From: Pseudomonas mosselii
GTDB lineage: Bacteria; Pseudomonadota; Gammaproteobacteria; Pseudomonadales; Pseudomonadaceae
Assembly (NCBI RefSeq): GCF_019823065.1
Contig: NZ_CP081966.1
Location: 1,016,001-1,080,000 of the forward strand
Direction of reading: 5' to 3'
Length of the DNA stretch: 64,000 nt
The notes beneath the pieces were generated by a model. The model made no database searches. It saw only the letters and a program-made list of their open reading frames with translations, and was not told where the DNA came from. Shown here one piece after another: positions 36,440-45,999 of the stretch (the first letter of the stretch is position 1; each line of letters starts with the position of its first letter). Both the position numbers and the translations under genes were made by a program.

Positions 36440-36916
36440 ATGAGCAATCCCAACAAAGACACGATTGACGTACTCAACGACCTGATCGAGTACAGCAAGG
36501 ATGGTGAGAAAGGCTTCAAGACCTCTGCCGAGGATGTGAAGAATCCCCAACTCAAAGCCTTCTTCGTACAGCGCGCCAGCGAGTGCGCCAGTGCTGCGGC
36601 CGAGCTGCAGAGCGAAGTGCGCCGGCTGGGTGGCGATCCAGAGACCAGCACCAGCATCAGCGGCGACCTGCACCGTGGCTGGGTCAACCTCAAGTCAATG
36701 GTCACCGGCAAGGATGAAGAGGCGGTGCTAAACGAGGTGGAGCGCGGTGAAGACCATGCGCTCAAGGCCTACAAAGAGGCCCGTGAGAAGCTGGTCAAGT
36801 TGGGGCGCTCGGTCAATGACCAAAGCTATGCACTGGTAGAGAAGCAACTGCAGGGTGTGCAGCGCAATCATGACCAGGTGAAGGCTCTGCGTAACGCAGC
36901 TCGCGCTCAGTCTTGA
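36440..36916 (+). CDS. PA2169 family four-helix-bundle protein (DUF2383)
   Basis: This 158-residue soluble protein is almost entirely helical, with the family start DTIDVLNDLIEYSKDGEKGF (residues 7-26) and later LHRGWVNLKSMVTGKDEEAVLNEVERGED near residues 77-105, printed in part. Glu and His residues placed along the helices recall the ferritin-like bundle of the DUF2383 family, whose members are often stress-induced; whether metal is bound is not known. The gene has an AAGGAG site and a strong sigma-54 promoter with an IHF site upstream, so it is expected to respond to an enhancer-binding protein, perhaps for nitrogen or envelope stress. It is monocistronic. Confidence 0.85.
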   Translation: MSNPNKDTIDVLNDLIEYSKDGEKGFKTSAEDVKNPQLKAFFVQRASECASAAAELQSEVRRLGGDPETSTSISGDLHRGWVNLKSMVTGKDEEAVLNEVERGEDHALKAYKEAREKLVKLGRSVNDQSYALVEKQLQGVQRNHDQVKALRNAARAQS

Positions 36917-36943
36917 GTTTGAGGGGCTGCTCTGCAGCCCTCT

Positions 36944-37020
36944 CGCTGGCAAGCCGGTTCTCACGAGATGGCACATGGCTGCATTTTGATGTGGTCGTTG
37001 TGGGAGTCGGCTTGCCGGCG
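36944..37020. repeat. REP pair with GC-rich hairpin
   Basis: Imperfect 21-base arms (CGCTGGCAAGCCGG... against the reverse of ...TCGGCTTGCCGGCG) of the second REP subtype (TCGCCGGCAAGCCGG) lie between convergent genes. Just before, GAGGGGCTGC/GCAGCCCTC (36921-36942) is a hairpin 4 bases past the PA2169-type stop and may end its transcript. Confidence 0.65.
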
Positions 37021-37046
37021 AAAGGCCGCATAGCGGCCCCAGCGCC

Positions 37047-38549
37047 TCAAGTCTCAGGCCCTTCCACCCGATTACGGCCATTGGCCTTGGCGCGGTACAA
37101 CGCCTCATCCGCATCGGCCAGCAGTGCCGACAGATCCTGCGCGGTGCCCGGTACATACAAGCCGATTCCTACGCTGACCGTCACTGATCGCTCATCATCG
37201 CCGAACGGCGGCATCGCCTCTACGCTGGCGCGAATGCGCTCGGCCAGCAGCCGCGCACCCGCCAGGTTAGTCTCCGGCAACACCACCTGGAATTCCTCAC
37301 CGCCATAGCGCGCCGCCATGTCCGCCGGGCGCCGGATGCACAGCTCCAGGGTCGTGGCCACCTCGCGCAGCACATGGTCGCCGCCCGCATGGCCGTGGCG
37401 TTGGTTAAATGCCTTGAAGTGATCCACATCCACCATCAGCACCGCCAGTGGTTTGCGGTTTCGCTGCGCCCGCGCCCACTCCTGACGCAGCACCTGATCC
37501 AGGCGGCGGCGGTTGGCAAGGCCCGTGAGGCTGTCGGTGGCGGCGAGGGTGGCCAGGCCTTGCTCGGCATCGTGGCGGCGGCGCAGTTCACGACCCAGCA
37601 GCAGGGTCAGCCAGAGGATGCCGATGCACAGCACGCCGGTGGCTACGCTGACCACGATCGCGGTGCGCCGCCACGACTGGAACACCTCGTCGGCCGAGTG
37701 CGCCACCAGCACGATCAGCGGCAGGTCGGCGACCCGGGCGAAGGTGTAGATACGCAGGCCTTCATAGACCGTTGAGTGGGCGGTGAAGCTGCCGCTGCGC
37801 TCCTCGAGGATGCGCTTGAAGTTGGGGCGCTCGCTGAAGCTGGTGCCGATCAACGGATCCTGCGGCCGGGTCGGCTGGCGCGCCAGCAGCTGGCCGTCGG
37901 TGTTGAGCAGGTTGATGCTGCTGTCCACGCCGATGTCCAGGCGCTGGAACAATTCGTTGAAGTAAGACAGGCGCAGGGCCCCGGCGGCCAGGCCCTGGAA
38001 CTCGCCGTTGGCGCCGGAGATGCGCCGGCTGAAGCTGATGCACCAGTCCAGGTTGCCCAGCCGCGCCTTGAACGGTGGGCTGATCAGCAGGCCCAGGCCC
38101 GGGCGGTCGCGGTGGGCTTGGAAGGGCACGGTGTCGGCGAAGTTGGCTTGGCGCGGCACCACGCTGGTGGAGTCGCCAAGCACGTCGCCCTTGGCATCGA
38201 GCCAGAGGATGTCGCCGCGCACCGGGGCTGAGAAGGCCTGGTTGAAGAGGATCTGCTGGCGCAGCTTGGCGGGTACGTTGAGCAGCTCGGGGTGCTGCAC
38301 GGCCCAGATCAGGCCCTTGAGCGACTGGTCGTAGAGTTCGACGTTGCGCAGGATGTCGCTTTCGATCAGTTGCACGATGTTGCTCGACGAGCGCATCGCC
38401 GACTGCTCGACGCTGTCGCGCTCGCGGGCCAGCAGGTAGCTGACGATGGCCACGATGGCGAGCACGGCAAGGCAGCTGCCCAGGTTGAGGACCAGCTCGG
38501 GGTGTGACTTGTACAGGGCGGATCGTGGTGATCGGGTGGGCAACGTCAT
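37047..38549 (-). CDS. Membrane-anchored diguanylate cyclase
   Basis: This 500-residue protein has a first membrane helix (about residues 18-42), a periplasmic dCache-like sensor domain (about 45-285), a second helix (about 292-318) and a C-terminal GGDEF domain. The catalytic loop reads RYGGEEF, active in most cyclases, and the RPAD motif five residues before it is an intact inhibitory site for c-di-GMP. It would make c-di-GMP from GTP in response to an external signal. The ATG at 38549 is preferred; an in-frame ATG at 38579 would add ten residues. Upstream is a REP pair with a hexamer array, and it may be cotranscribed with nothing else. Confidence 0.9.
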   Translation of the reverse strand: MTLPTRSPRSALYKSHPELVLNLGSCLAVLAIVAIVSYLLARERDSVEQSAMRSSSNIVQLIESDILRNVELYDQSLKGLIWAVQHPELLNVPAKLRQQILFNQAFSAPVRGDILWLDAKGDVLGDSTSVVPRQANFADTVPFQAHRDRPGLGLLISPPFKARLGNLDWCISFSRRISGANGEFQGLAAGALRLSYFNELFQRLDIGVDSSINLLNTDGQLLARQPTRPQDPLIGTSFSERPNFKRILEERSGSFTAHSTVYEGLRIYTFARVADLPLIVLVAHSADEVFQSWRRTAIVVSVATGVLCIGILWLTLLLGRELRRRHDAEQGLATLAATDSLTGLANRRRLDQVLRQEWARAQRNRKPLAVLMVDVDHFKAFNQRHGHAGGDHVLREVATTLELCIRRPADMAARYGGEEFQVVLPETNLAGARLLAERIRASVEAMPPFGDDERSVTVSVGIGLYVPGTAQDLSALLADADEALYRAKANGRNRVEGPET

Positions 38550-38678
38550 GCTCGCAACTGCATAAGCCCCGGGATCCATGGGGAGTGGGCCGGAAAGCGG
38601 CGGCAGTATTTTAGGCAACGCGGGATTGTCGGACAAGATCAAAGCTGATTTGGCCGACGGAAATGATTCAGTAGGCCC

Positions 38679-38805
38679 ATCGCGGGGCAAGCCCGCTCCC
38701 ACCATTCGCCAAGGCCAAGGCCAAGGCCAAGGCCAAGGCCAAGGCCAAGGCCAAGGCCAAGGCCAAGGCCAGGTCATGGTCGTGGGAGCGGGCTTGCCCC
38801 GCGAT
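38679..38805. repeat. REP pair enclosing a hexanucleotide array
   Basis: Two perfect 24-base inverted arms (38679-38702 and 38782-38805) of the common REP core flank a 79-base loop. The loop contains ten copies of the hexamer AAGGCC. The site lies between the divergent-free ends of the DGC (5') and porin (3') genes on the minus strand. Confidence 0.92.
38709..38770. repeat. Hexamer tandem array (AAGGCC x10)
   Basis: Exactly ten perfect copies of AAGGCC fill 38711-38770, preceded by a partial copy. Perfect identity suggests slippage-prone, recently expanded DNA. It is outside the chosen DGC start; one minus-strand frame would read a Trp-Pro repeat, which I judge untranslated. Confidence 0.95.
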
Positions 38806-38815
38806 CGGTTTCAGA

Positions 38816-40126
38816 TCAGAACACGTTCAACGGATAATCCACGATCACGCGGAATTCGTTGTTGTCCTGGATGTTCGAGTACGCCGCGTTGGCCCGGTGC
38901 GTGGCATAGCGCAGCAGCACCGACAGGTCCTTCAGCTGGCCTTGCTGGAATACGTACTTCACGTCGAAGTCACGCTCCCAGTGCCGGGCATTCTCGCCGT
39001 CGGCGTTATAGAAAGCGTAGTACTGGGTGTCCTGGCTGGCTTTGGTCAGGTCGGCCTTGCCGCGCGAGTACGACAGCGAGGTGCTCAGGCCCGGCATGCC
39101 GAGGCCGGCGAAGTCATAGTCGTACTGCAGCTTCCACGAGCGCTCGTTCGGTGCGTTGAAGTCCGAGTACATGCGCGAGTTGTCGAGGAAGATGCTGTCG
39201 CCCAGGTTGATGTAGTCGAACGGCGTGTCGCCGTTGACCCGCTGGTAGGCGGCGGTGACGCTGTGGTACCCGGCGGCGACGGTGAAGTGCACGCTCCAGG
39301 TGTTGTTGTCGATGTCGCCCAGCTTTGACTGGCCGGTGTCCTGGGTGTGATAGAAGTGCACGCCAGGGTTCAGGCTGACCAGGTCGTTGACCGCGTAGGT
39401 GTAGTCGAAGTCGGCGTAGTACTGGTTCCAGATGTCCTTCAGCTCGGCGGCGTAGACGTTGGCGGTGACGCCTTCGGTGCCGCTCCAGGACGCACCGGCC
39501 CAGCTCAGGTTCTGGCTGTCCTGCTCGGGCGTCTGGTTGCTGTAGTAGGTGTTGATGCGGCGGTGGCCGCTCTGGTTGTACGGCTTGGTGAAGCTGACCT
39601 TGCCGCCTTCGAGCATCAGCCCGTCGATGCTGCGGTTGGTCACGGCGACGCCGCGGAAGGTCTGCGGCAGCATGCGGCTTTCGCCACCGGCGATCACCGG
39701 GTTGGTGAGGAACAGGTCACCGGCCTTGAACTCGGTATCGAAGCCCTTGAGCTTGATCGCGCCGCCAGCGGTGGAGAAGGCATGGCGTGCCTTGTCTTCC
39801 GGCGCGCTCGGCAGGATCGAGGTGCCGGCGCGGCCGCCGCCGCCGTCCAGCTTCAGGCCGACCATGGCGTGGGCGTCGAGGCCGAAACCGATCACGCCGG
39901 GCGTGTAGCCGGACTCGAAGCGGGCGACGGCACCTTGGCCCCACTCGCGCTTGTCCTTGATCGAGGCATTCTTCTCGTTGCGGTTGAAGTAGGCATTTCT
40001 GAAATGCAGGTTCAGCGTGGAACCCTCGATGAAGCCATCAGCCTTGTCTTCATCGGCCTGTGCGGCCATGGGCATCGTTGCGGCCAATGCAACGAACAAC
40101 GGGGTGAAACGAAACGCAAAAGACAC
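38816..40126 (-). CDS. OprD-family outer-membrane porin
   Basis: This 436-residue protein has a signal peptide (about 24 residues, cut after AAQA) and the OprD/Occ family pattern: [19 protein letters not shown] near residue 31, [25 protein letters not shown], and a C-terminal strand ending in phenylalanine (DYPLNVF), as for outer-membrane barrels. It forms an 18-stranded substrate-specific channel for small carboxylates or basic amino acids. The substrate cannot be named. It has its own promoter region upstream (40127-40230) and stands between the REP array and a small secreted protein. Confidence 0.92.
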   Translation of the reverse strand: MSFAFRFTPLFVALAATMPMAAQADEDKADGFIEGSTLNLHFRNAYFNRNEKNASIKDKREWGQGAVARFESGYTPGVIGFGLDAHAMVGLKLDGGGGRAGTSILPSAPEDKARHAFSTAGGAIKLKGFDTEFKAGDLFLTNPVIAGGESRMLPQTFRGVAVTNRSIDGLMLEGGKVSFTKPYNQSGHRRINTYYSNQTPEQDSQNLSWAGASWSGTEGVTANVYAAELKDIWNQYYADFDYTYAVNDLVSLNPGVHFYHTQDTGQSKLGDIDNNTWSVHFTVAAGYHSVTAAYQRVNGDTPFDYINLGDSIFLDNSRMYSDFNAPNERSWKLQYDYDFAGLGMPGLSTSLSYSRGKADLTKASQDTQYYAFYNADGENARHWERDFDVKYVFQQGQLKDLSVLLRYATHRANAAYSNIQDNNEFRVIVDYPLNVF

Positions 40127-40231
40127 CGGTACACACTCCTTTGGTCAAGCGATGGGGCAGTTTTTTATTGTCGTGTCTGCAAGTTCTTATTAGAGACGTA
40201 ACAGCCAGGCTGATATTTTCGACGCATAAAA

Positions 40232-40256
40232 AAAGCCGCTGAAAGGCAGCGGCTTT
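40232..40256 (-). terminator. Rho-independent terminator, minus strand
   Basis: A perfect 10-bp stem (AAAGCCGCTG / CAGCGGCTTT, loop AAAGG) with an A-run on the left (40228-40234) ends transcripts coming from the small secreted protein gene at 40332. Confidence 0.85.
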
Positions 40257-40331
40257 GAAAGGCTAACATATCGTCACAGGCAGTGCCCATGGTGTAGCCC
40301 AGGGAAAACTGGAAACAGTTGACGTGGCCGG

Positions 40332-40556
40332 TCAACTATCGGCATCGGTATCGACAGATACCTTGGAGGCTGTCTGCTGTGCGTCTTTTGCCGCAGCGGA
40401 CTGCTGTGCGGCGTAAGCGTCACGCGCCTCCTGGTGAACTGCGGCGAGTTCGGCGTTACGGGCAACGAAGGCCGGGGATTCTTCGGCCATGGCCAGGGGC
40501 GACAACAACAGGGAAGACAGGACGAACACGCTGGCAATACCCATACTGTTGGACAT
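40332..40556 (-). CDS. Small secreted protein of unknown function
   Basis: This 74-residue protein has a clear signal peptide (MSNSMGIASVFVLSSLLLSPLAMA, residues 1-24, cut before EESPAF) and a 50-residue mature part rich in Ala, Gln and acidic residues, probably one helix in the periplasm. I do not recognise a family. It is transcribed toward the porin gene, but a terminator separates them. It lies 130 bases from the kinase gene end; a metal-stress role is only suggested by this neighbourhood. Confidence 0.68.
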   Translation of the reverse strand: MSNSMGIASVFVLSSLLLSPLAMAEESPAFVARNAELAAVHQEARDAYAAQQSAAAKDAQQTASKVSVDTDADS

Positions 40557-40686
40557 TTGATGCAACCTTCTTGCGTGGCAAGTGCTAATGGAGACAGGGC
40601 TAAAGTTAGTCCTGTAAACAGCGGGGAAACAGAGGCTGTTCAGATAAGCACTGTTGCGCAAAAAGTAATGATCGCGGCAAAAACAC

Positions 40687-42102
40687 TCAGACTTTTACCG
40701 CAAACCCGCGTAGTTGAGCGTTCGGCAGGTTAATGCCGAAGGTATTGGCGCCGGCTTGGCTGTGCACGAAAACACTGCCACCGTGCATCAGGGCGATCGC
40801 CTTGACGATGGCCAGGCCCAGTCCGTGGTTGCCGCCGCCGCTGTTGGCACGCGCTGCATCCACTCGGTAGAAGCGCTCGAACAGCATCGGCAGGTGCTCG
40901 TCGGCAATCGCCGGCCCTGGGTTGCTCACCGCGATGCTGACCTGTTCCTCGCCCGCCTCGATGCGCACCTGGATCACCTGGTGCGGCGCGGTGTGCTGGA
41001 CGGCGTTGTTGAGCAAGTTGATCAGCGCCCGGCGCAGCTGGGCCTTTTCGAAACAGGCTTGGGCGTCGCCGCTGACGCTGACGCTGACCTGGGCGTCCTC
41101 GAGGATGTAGTCGAGGTAGTCGAGGGTGGTGGCCACTTCCTCGGCCAGCGAGGCGCTGGTCAGCGAGGTGGCCTTGCTGCCCTGGTCGGCGCTGGCCAGG
41201 AACAGCATGTCGTTGATGATGCTGCGCAGCCGCTCCAGCTCTTCGAGGTTCGATTGCAGCACCTCGAAGTAGTGCTCGGCGCTGCGCCCGCGGGTCAGGG
41301 CGACCTGGGTCTGGCCGATCAGGTTGGTCAGCGGCGAGCGCAGTTCGTGGGCGACGTCGGCGTTGAAGGCCTCGAGTTGCGAATAGGCCTGGCTGACCCG
41401 GTCGAGGGCGGCGTTGAAGGCGCCGGCGAACTGCGCCAGCTCCGGCGGCAGGTCGCGGGTCTGCAGGCGGTCGTCCAGGCGCGGCGGGGCCAGGGCCTGG
41501 GCTTCGTCCGACAGCGCCAGCAGGGGCCTGAGGCCGATGCGCGCGACCCAGTAGCCGAGCAGCGAGGCCAGCAGCACGCCGAGGGCGGCCAGGCCGACGA
41601 TGGCCACCAGCAGGCTGTGCTGGGCCTGCCAGAAGGTCTCGGTGTCGATGCCGATCAGAAAGCGCAGCGGCGGGCGCTCACCCAGCGCCGGCAGTTCGCT
41701 GACCAGCACCTTGTACGGGTAGGGGCTGTCGCTCAGGCGCAGGTCACGCATGCCCGGCGCGCCCTCGGCGAAGCCGCGCACCTGCTCGGTGGGACGGCCG
41801 TACTCGAAGGCCGGGTTGCTGCTCACCACCCAGAAGCGGATGCGCCGGTCTTCCTCGCTGAGCAGGTTGAGCTTGTTGTTGATCTTGGCCCAGTGCTCGG
41901 GGGTGCCGTAGCGGTTGAGGGTGGATTCGAGCACGCTGAAGCGCGCGTCCAGTTCGGCGGCCGGCAGCAGGTCGAGGCTGCGGTCGACCTGGCGGTACAG
42001 GGCGCTGCCGATCAGCACGAACACGGCCAGGGCCACCAGGGTGAACAGCGCCGAGAGGCGCAGGGCGATGGAGTTGCCGGGTTTGCTTCGGAAAAGGGTC
42101 AT
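40687..42102 (-). CDS. Heavy-metal-type sensor histidine kinase
   Basis: This 471-residue inner-membrane kinase has a first helix (about 15-37), a periplasmic domain (about 38-165), a second helix (about 167-190), HAMP, and the kinase core with the phosphorylated His in FNADVAHELRSPLTN, an N-box NLLNNAVQHTAP and G-box GLGLAIVKAI. It is of the CopS/CusS/IrlS class. The start at 42102 removes an upstream reading that enters the REP sequence. The response-regulator gene lies 123 bases upstream on the same strand, separated by a REP pair. With the RND genes it forms a sensor-pump unit; the signal may be a metal or a drug. Confidence 0.9.
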   Translation of the reverse strand: MTLFRSKPGNSIALRLSALFTLVALAVFVLIGSALYRQVDRSLDLLPAAELDARFSVLESTLNRYGTPEHWAKINNKLNLLSEEDRRIRFWVVSSNPAFEYGRPTEQVRGFAEGAPGMRDLRLSDSPYPYKVLVSELPALGERPPLRFLIGIDTETFWQAQHSLLVAIVGLAALGVLLASLLGYWVARIGLRPLLALSDEAQALAPPRLDDRLQTRDLPPELAQFAGAFNAALDRVSQAYSQLEAFNADVAHELRSPLTNLIGQTQVALTRGRSAEHYFEVLQSNLEELERLRSIINDMLFLASADQGSKATSLTSASLAEEVATTLDYLDYILEDAQVSVSVSGDAQACFEKAQLRRALINLLNNAVQHTAPHQVIQVRIEAGEEQVSIAVSNPGPAIADEHLPMLFERFYRVDAARANSGGGNHGLGLAIVKAIALMHGGSVFVHSQAGANTFGINLPNAQLRGFAVKV

Positions 42103-42138
42103 GGGCTGTCGCTCCCTGGGGCTGCTCTGCAGCCCTTT

Positions 42139-42200
42139 CGCGACACAAGGCCGCTCCCACAAGAGACCGCGAGCCGCTGTGAGAGCGGCCTTGCGTCGCG
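42139..42200. repeat. REP pair inside the two-component gene cluster
   Basis: Inverted 22-base arms (42139-42160 and 42179-42200) with two mismatches flank an 18-base spacer. This is a third REP variant (CGCGACACAAGGCCGCTCCCAC). It separates the response-regulator and kinase genes of one transcript and could lower expression of the kinase. Confidence 0.85.
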
Positions 42201-42225
42201 AGTGGGGCGCGCAGCGCCCCCCGGG

Positions 42226-42897
42226 CTACCCACGGTGCTCCAGGACATAACCCATGCCTCGAATGGTATGCAGCAGTTTGTTGTCGAACGGCCCGTCGAG
42301 CTTGGCGCGCAGGCGCTTGATGGCCACCTCGACGACATTGGCGTCGCTGTCGAAATTGATGTCCCAGACCAGCTCGGCGATGGCGGTCTTGGACAGGATC
42401 TCACCCTGGCGCCGGGCCAGCACGCTGAGCAGCGAAAACTCCTTGGCGGTGAGATCCAGGCGCGATCCCGCGCGGGTGGCCTTGCGTGCCATCAGGTCGA
42501 TCCACAGGTCCGCCACCTGGATCTGCAAGGGCTCATGAATGGCGCTGCGTCGGGTCAGCGCCTGCAGGCGGGCGACCAGTTCAAGGAACGAGAACGGCTT
42601 GCCCAGGTAGTCGTCGGCGCCTTCGCGCAGGCCATGAATACGGTCCTCGACCCGCTCACGGGCGGTGAGCATGATCACCGGCGTCTGCTTGCGCGCCCGC
42701 AGTGCGCGCAGCACGCCGTAGCCATCCAGGCCCGGCAGCATCACGTCGAGCACGATCACCGCGTAGTCGCCTTCCAGGGCCAGGTGCAGGCCGTCGATGC
42801 CGTCGCGGGCCAGGTCGACGGTGAAGCCCTGCTCGGTGAGGCCGCGATGCAGGTAGTCGGCGGTTTTCTCTTCGTCTTCGATGATCAGCACACGCAT
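42226..42897 (-). CDS. OmpR-type response regulator (CopR/CzcR class)
   Basis: This 223-residue regulator has an N-terminal receiver domain with Asp51 as phosphorylation site, acidic Glu7-Asp8 pocket and Lys near 101, and a C-terminal winged helix (residues about 125-223). Its wording matches regulators of copper and drug efflux (IrlR/CopR). It is followed by its kinase and preceded, 9 bases away, by the RND pump gene on the same strand, so pump and regulator are probably cotranscribed. Likely target: the RND genes themselves. Confidence 0.92.
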   Translation of the reverse strand: MRVLIIEDEEKTADYLHRGLTEQGFTVDLARDGIDGLHLALEGDYAVIVLDVMLPGLDGYGVLRALRARKQTPVIMLTARERVEDRIHGLREGADDYLGKPFSFLELVARLQALTRRSAIHEPLQIQVADLWIDLMARKATRAGSRLDLTAKEFSLLSVLARRQGEILSKTAIAELVWDINFDSDANVVEVAIKRLRAKLDGPFDNKLLHTIRGMGYVLEHRG

Positions 42898-42906
42898 GGT
42901 CTTGTC

Positions 42907-45900
42907 TCAACTGGCGGTCGGCGCGGGGGCGGCAGCGGCCCGGCGGCGGTGGAACAGGCGCTCCAGGGCCAAGTATATGACCGGGGTGGTGAACAGCGTC
43001 AGCGCCTGGCTTACCAGCAGGCCGCCGACCACGGCGATGCCCAGCGGCTGGCGCAGTTCGGCGCCGGTGCCGAAGCCGAACATCAGCGGCACCGCGCCGA
43101 GCAGCGCGGCCAGGGTGGTCATGATGATCGGACGGAAGCGCACCAGGCATGCCTGGCGGATCGCCTGCTCGGGCGTCATGCCCTGGTGGCGCTGGGCGTC
43201 GAGGGCGAAGTCGATGAGCAGGATGCCGTTCTTCTTGACGATGCCGATCAACAGCACCACGCCGATCAGGCCCATGATGGTGAAGTCCTGGCCCATCAGC
43301 CACAGCAGGATCAGCGCGCCCAGGCCCGCCGAGGGCAAGGTGGAGATGATGGTCAGCGGGTGCACGAAGCTCTCGTAGAGCACGCCGAGGATGATGTACA
43401 CCGCCACCAGCGCGGCGAGGATCAGGTATGGCTGGCTGGACAGCGAGCTCTGGAACGCCTGGGCCGCGCCCTGGAAGTTGCCGGCGATGGAGTCGGGCAT
43501 GCCCAGCTCGCGCTGGGTGCGTTCGAGGATCTGCACCGCATCGCCCAGGGCCACGCCGGGAGCCAGGTTGAACGACAGGTTGGCCGCTGGGAACAGGCCG
43601 TCGTGGCTGATCGACAGGGGGCCGGTGCTGGGCGGCGCGACATGGGCCAGGGCCGACAGCGGCACCATCTCGCCGGACAGCGGCGAGCGCAGGTAGAAGT
43701 AGTTGAGGCTTTCGGCCTTGCCACGCTGGCGGGCGTCCAGCTCGAGGATCACCTTGTACTGGTTGGTCTCGGTCTGGAACTCGCTGATTTGTCGCTGGCC
43801 GAAGGCGTCGTACAGCGCCTGGTCGACGTCGGTGGTGGTCAGGCCGAAGCGCGCCGCGGCCTGGCGGTCGATGTCGATCCGGGTGACGCTGGCGCCCAGC
43901 TGCAGGTCGTTGGACAGGTCGCGAAACGCCGGGTTTTCGCGCAGGCGCTCGGTCAGGCGCTGGGTCCACAGGTTCAGCGCCACGCCGTCGTTGCTCTTGA
44001 GCACGTACTGGTACTGGGTGCGCGAGGGACCGGAGCTGAGGTTGATGTCCTGCCCGGCGCGCAGGTACAGGACGATGCCGGGGATCTGCATCAGTTTCGG
44101 GCGCATGCGGTCGATCCACTCACTGGCCGAGACGTCGCGTTCGCCACGGGGCTTGAGGGAGATCCAGAAGCGGCCGTTGGCGATGGTCTGGTTGCTGCCG
44201 GTGACGCCGACCGAGTGCGAGAAGGCGCGCACCGCAGGGTCGGCCTCGATGATCTTCGCCAGGGCCTGGTGTTTCGCGATCATCGCCGGGTAGGAGACAT
44301 CCGCCGCCGCCTCGGTGGTGCCGAGGATGAAGCCGGTGTCCTGCAATGGGAAGAAGCCCTTGGGGATGGCCACGTAGCCGGCCACCGCCAGCGCCAGGGT
44401 CAGGCCGAACACGCCGAGGGTGACGCGCCGGTGCGCCAGGGCCCGGTCCAGGCCCTTTTCGTACCAGCGCACCAGGCGCTGGCCGAGGCCGCCGTGCTGC
44501 TCGTCGGGCGGGCGGCGCATGCACAGCGCGGCCAGGGTCGGTGCCAGGGTCAGCGAGACCACCACCGAGATCAGGATGGTCGCGGTGGCGGTCAGGGCGA
44601 ACTCCTTGAACAGCCGGCCGACCACGCCGCCCATGAACAGCAGCGGAATGAACGCGGCGATCAGCGAGAAGCTGATCGACACCACGGTGAAGCCGATCTC
44701 GCCGGCGCCCTTGAGCGCGGCGGTGCGGCTGTCGTCGCCGGCCTCCAGGTGGCGGTGGATGTTCTCCACCACGACGATGGCGTCATCCACCACGAAGCCC
44801 ACGGCGATGACGATGGCCACCAGGGTGAGGTTGTTGAGGCTGAAACCGAACACGTACATCAGCGCGCAACTGGCGATCAGCGACACGCCGAGCACGCTGG
44901 AGACGATGAAGGTCGCCGACCACTGGCGCAGGAACAGCGCCATCACCCCGATCACCAGGGCCACGGCGATCATCAGGGTCAGCTCCACCTCATGCAGCGA
45001 GGCGCGGATGGTCTGGGTACGGTCCTGCAGCACCGAGACATCGACCGCCGCCGGCAGCATCTCCTGCAAGCGCGGCAGGGCGTCGAGCACCCGGTCCACG
45101 GTGTCGACGATGTTGGCGCCGGGCTGGCGGAAGATCACCAGGTTGAGCCCCGGCCGGTCGCCGGACCAGGCCTTCACATAGGCGTTCTCGGCGCCATCGA
45201 TCACCTTGGCCACATCGGCCAGGTGCACCGGCGCGCCGTTGCGGTAGCTGACGATCAGCCTGGCGTAGTCCTCGGGGTGGAACAGCTGGTCGTTGGCGGC
45301 AAGGGTCGACACGCTGTGCTCGCCGTACAACGCGCCCTTGGCCAGGTTGAGGCTGGTCTGCTGGATGGCCAGGCGGATATCGGCCAGGGTCAGGCCGATG
45401 GCGGCGAGCTTCTCGGGCTGGGCCTGCACGCGGATGGCCGGGCGCAGCTGGCCGGTGATGTTGATCAGGCCGACCCCGTCGATCTGGCTGAGCTGGCGGG
45501 CCAGCAGGGTCTCGGCGTAGTCGCTCAGTTGGTTGCCGGGCATCTGCGTCGAGCTGACGGTGAGGATCAGCACCGGGCTGTCGGCCGGGTTGACCTTGCG
45601 CCAGGTCGGCGGGCTGGGCATGTCCTGGGGCAGGCGCGCGGTGGCGGTGTTGATCGCCGCCTGGACTTCCTGGGCGGCGGTGTCGATGTTCTTGTCGAGG
45701 GTGAACTGCAGGATCAGGTTGGTCGAGCCCAGGGCGCTGCTGCTGGTCATCTGGGTCATGCCGGGGATGGCGCTGAACTGCACCTCCAGGGGCGTCGCCA
45801 CCGACGAGGCCATGGTTTCCGGGCTGGCGCCGGGCAGCTGGGCGGTGACCTGGATGGTCGGGAAGTCGGCCTCGGGCAGGGGCGCCACCGGCAGGCGCGG

Positions 45901-45999
45901 GAAGGCGATGGCGCCCAGCAGCACCAGGGCGAAGGTCAGCAGCAGGGTGGCGATGGGGTGGTCGATGCACCAGGCCGAGAGGCCGTTGCGGGTGTTCAT
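42907..45999 (-). CDS. RND multidrug efflux permease
   Basis: This 1030-residue inner-membrane pump of the HAE1 RND type has twelve helices, large periplasmic loops after helices 1 and 7, and the proton-relay pair in VVDDAIVVVENI of helix 4. It starts MNTRNGLSAWCIDHPIATLLLTFALVLLGA, residues 1-30, printed by position in part. The MdtB/MuxB-like branch and the neighbouring adaptor and two-component genes match the P. aeruginosa MexMN locus as I recall it, an OprM-dependent drug pump. No outer-membrane channel gene is nearby, so it would borrow one. The start overlaps the adaptor stop by four bases. Confidence 0.93.
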   Translation of the reverse strand: MNTRNGLSAWCIDHPIATLLLTFALVLLGAIAFPRLPVAPLPEADFPTIQVTAQLPGASPETMASSVATPLEVQFSAIPGMTQMTSSSALGSTNLILQFTLDKNIDTAAQEVQAAINTATARLPQDMPSPPTWRKVNPADSPVLILTVSSTQMPGNQLSDYAETLLARQLSQIDGVGLINITGQLRPAIRVQAQPEKLAAIGLTLADIRLAIQQTSLNLAKGALYGEHSVSTLAANDQLFHPEDYARLIVSYRNGAPVHLADVAKVIDGAENAYVKAWSGDRPGLNLVIFRQPGANIVDTVDRVLDALPRLQEMLPAAVDVSVLQDRTQTIRASLHEVELTLMIAVALVIGVMALFLRQWSATFIVSSVLGVSLIASCALMYVFGFSLNNLTLVAIVIAVGFVVDDAIVVVENIHRHLEAGDDSRTAALKGAGEIGFTVVSISFSLIAAFIPLLFMGGVVGRLFKEFALTATATILISVVVSLTLAPTLAALCMRRPPDEQHGGLGQRLVRWYEKGLDRALAHRRVTLGVFGLTLALAVAGYVAIPKGFFPLQDTGFILGTTEAAADVSYPAMIAKHQALAKIIEADPAVRAFSHSVGVTGSNQTIANGRFWISLKPRGERDVSASEWIDRMRPKLMQIPGIVLYLRAGQDINLSSGPSRTQYQYVLKSNDGVALNLWTQRLTERLRENPAFRDLSNDLQLGASVTRIDIDRQAAARFGLTTTDVDQALYDAFGQRQISEFQTETNQYKVILELDARQRGKAESLNYFYLRSPLSGEMVPLSALAHVAPPSTGPLSISHDGLFPAANLSFNLAPGVALGDAVQILERTQRELGMPDSIAGNFQGAAQAFQSSLSSQPYLILAALVAVYIILGVLYESFVHPLTIISTLPSAGLGALILLWLMGQDFTIMGLIGVVLLIGIVKKNGILLIDFALDAQRHQGMTPEQAIRQACLVRFRPIIMTTLAALLGAVPLMFGFGTGAELRQPLGIAVVGGLLVSQALTLFTTPVIYLALERLFHRRRAAAAPAPTAS

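Noticed and set aside
38709..38770. The hexamer array as a CRISPR or as Trp-Pro-rich coding sequence
   Set aside because: There are no spacers, so it is not a CRISPR; the coding reading has no start signal and would merely extend the DGC N-terminus upstream of a good start at 38549.
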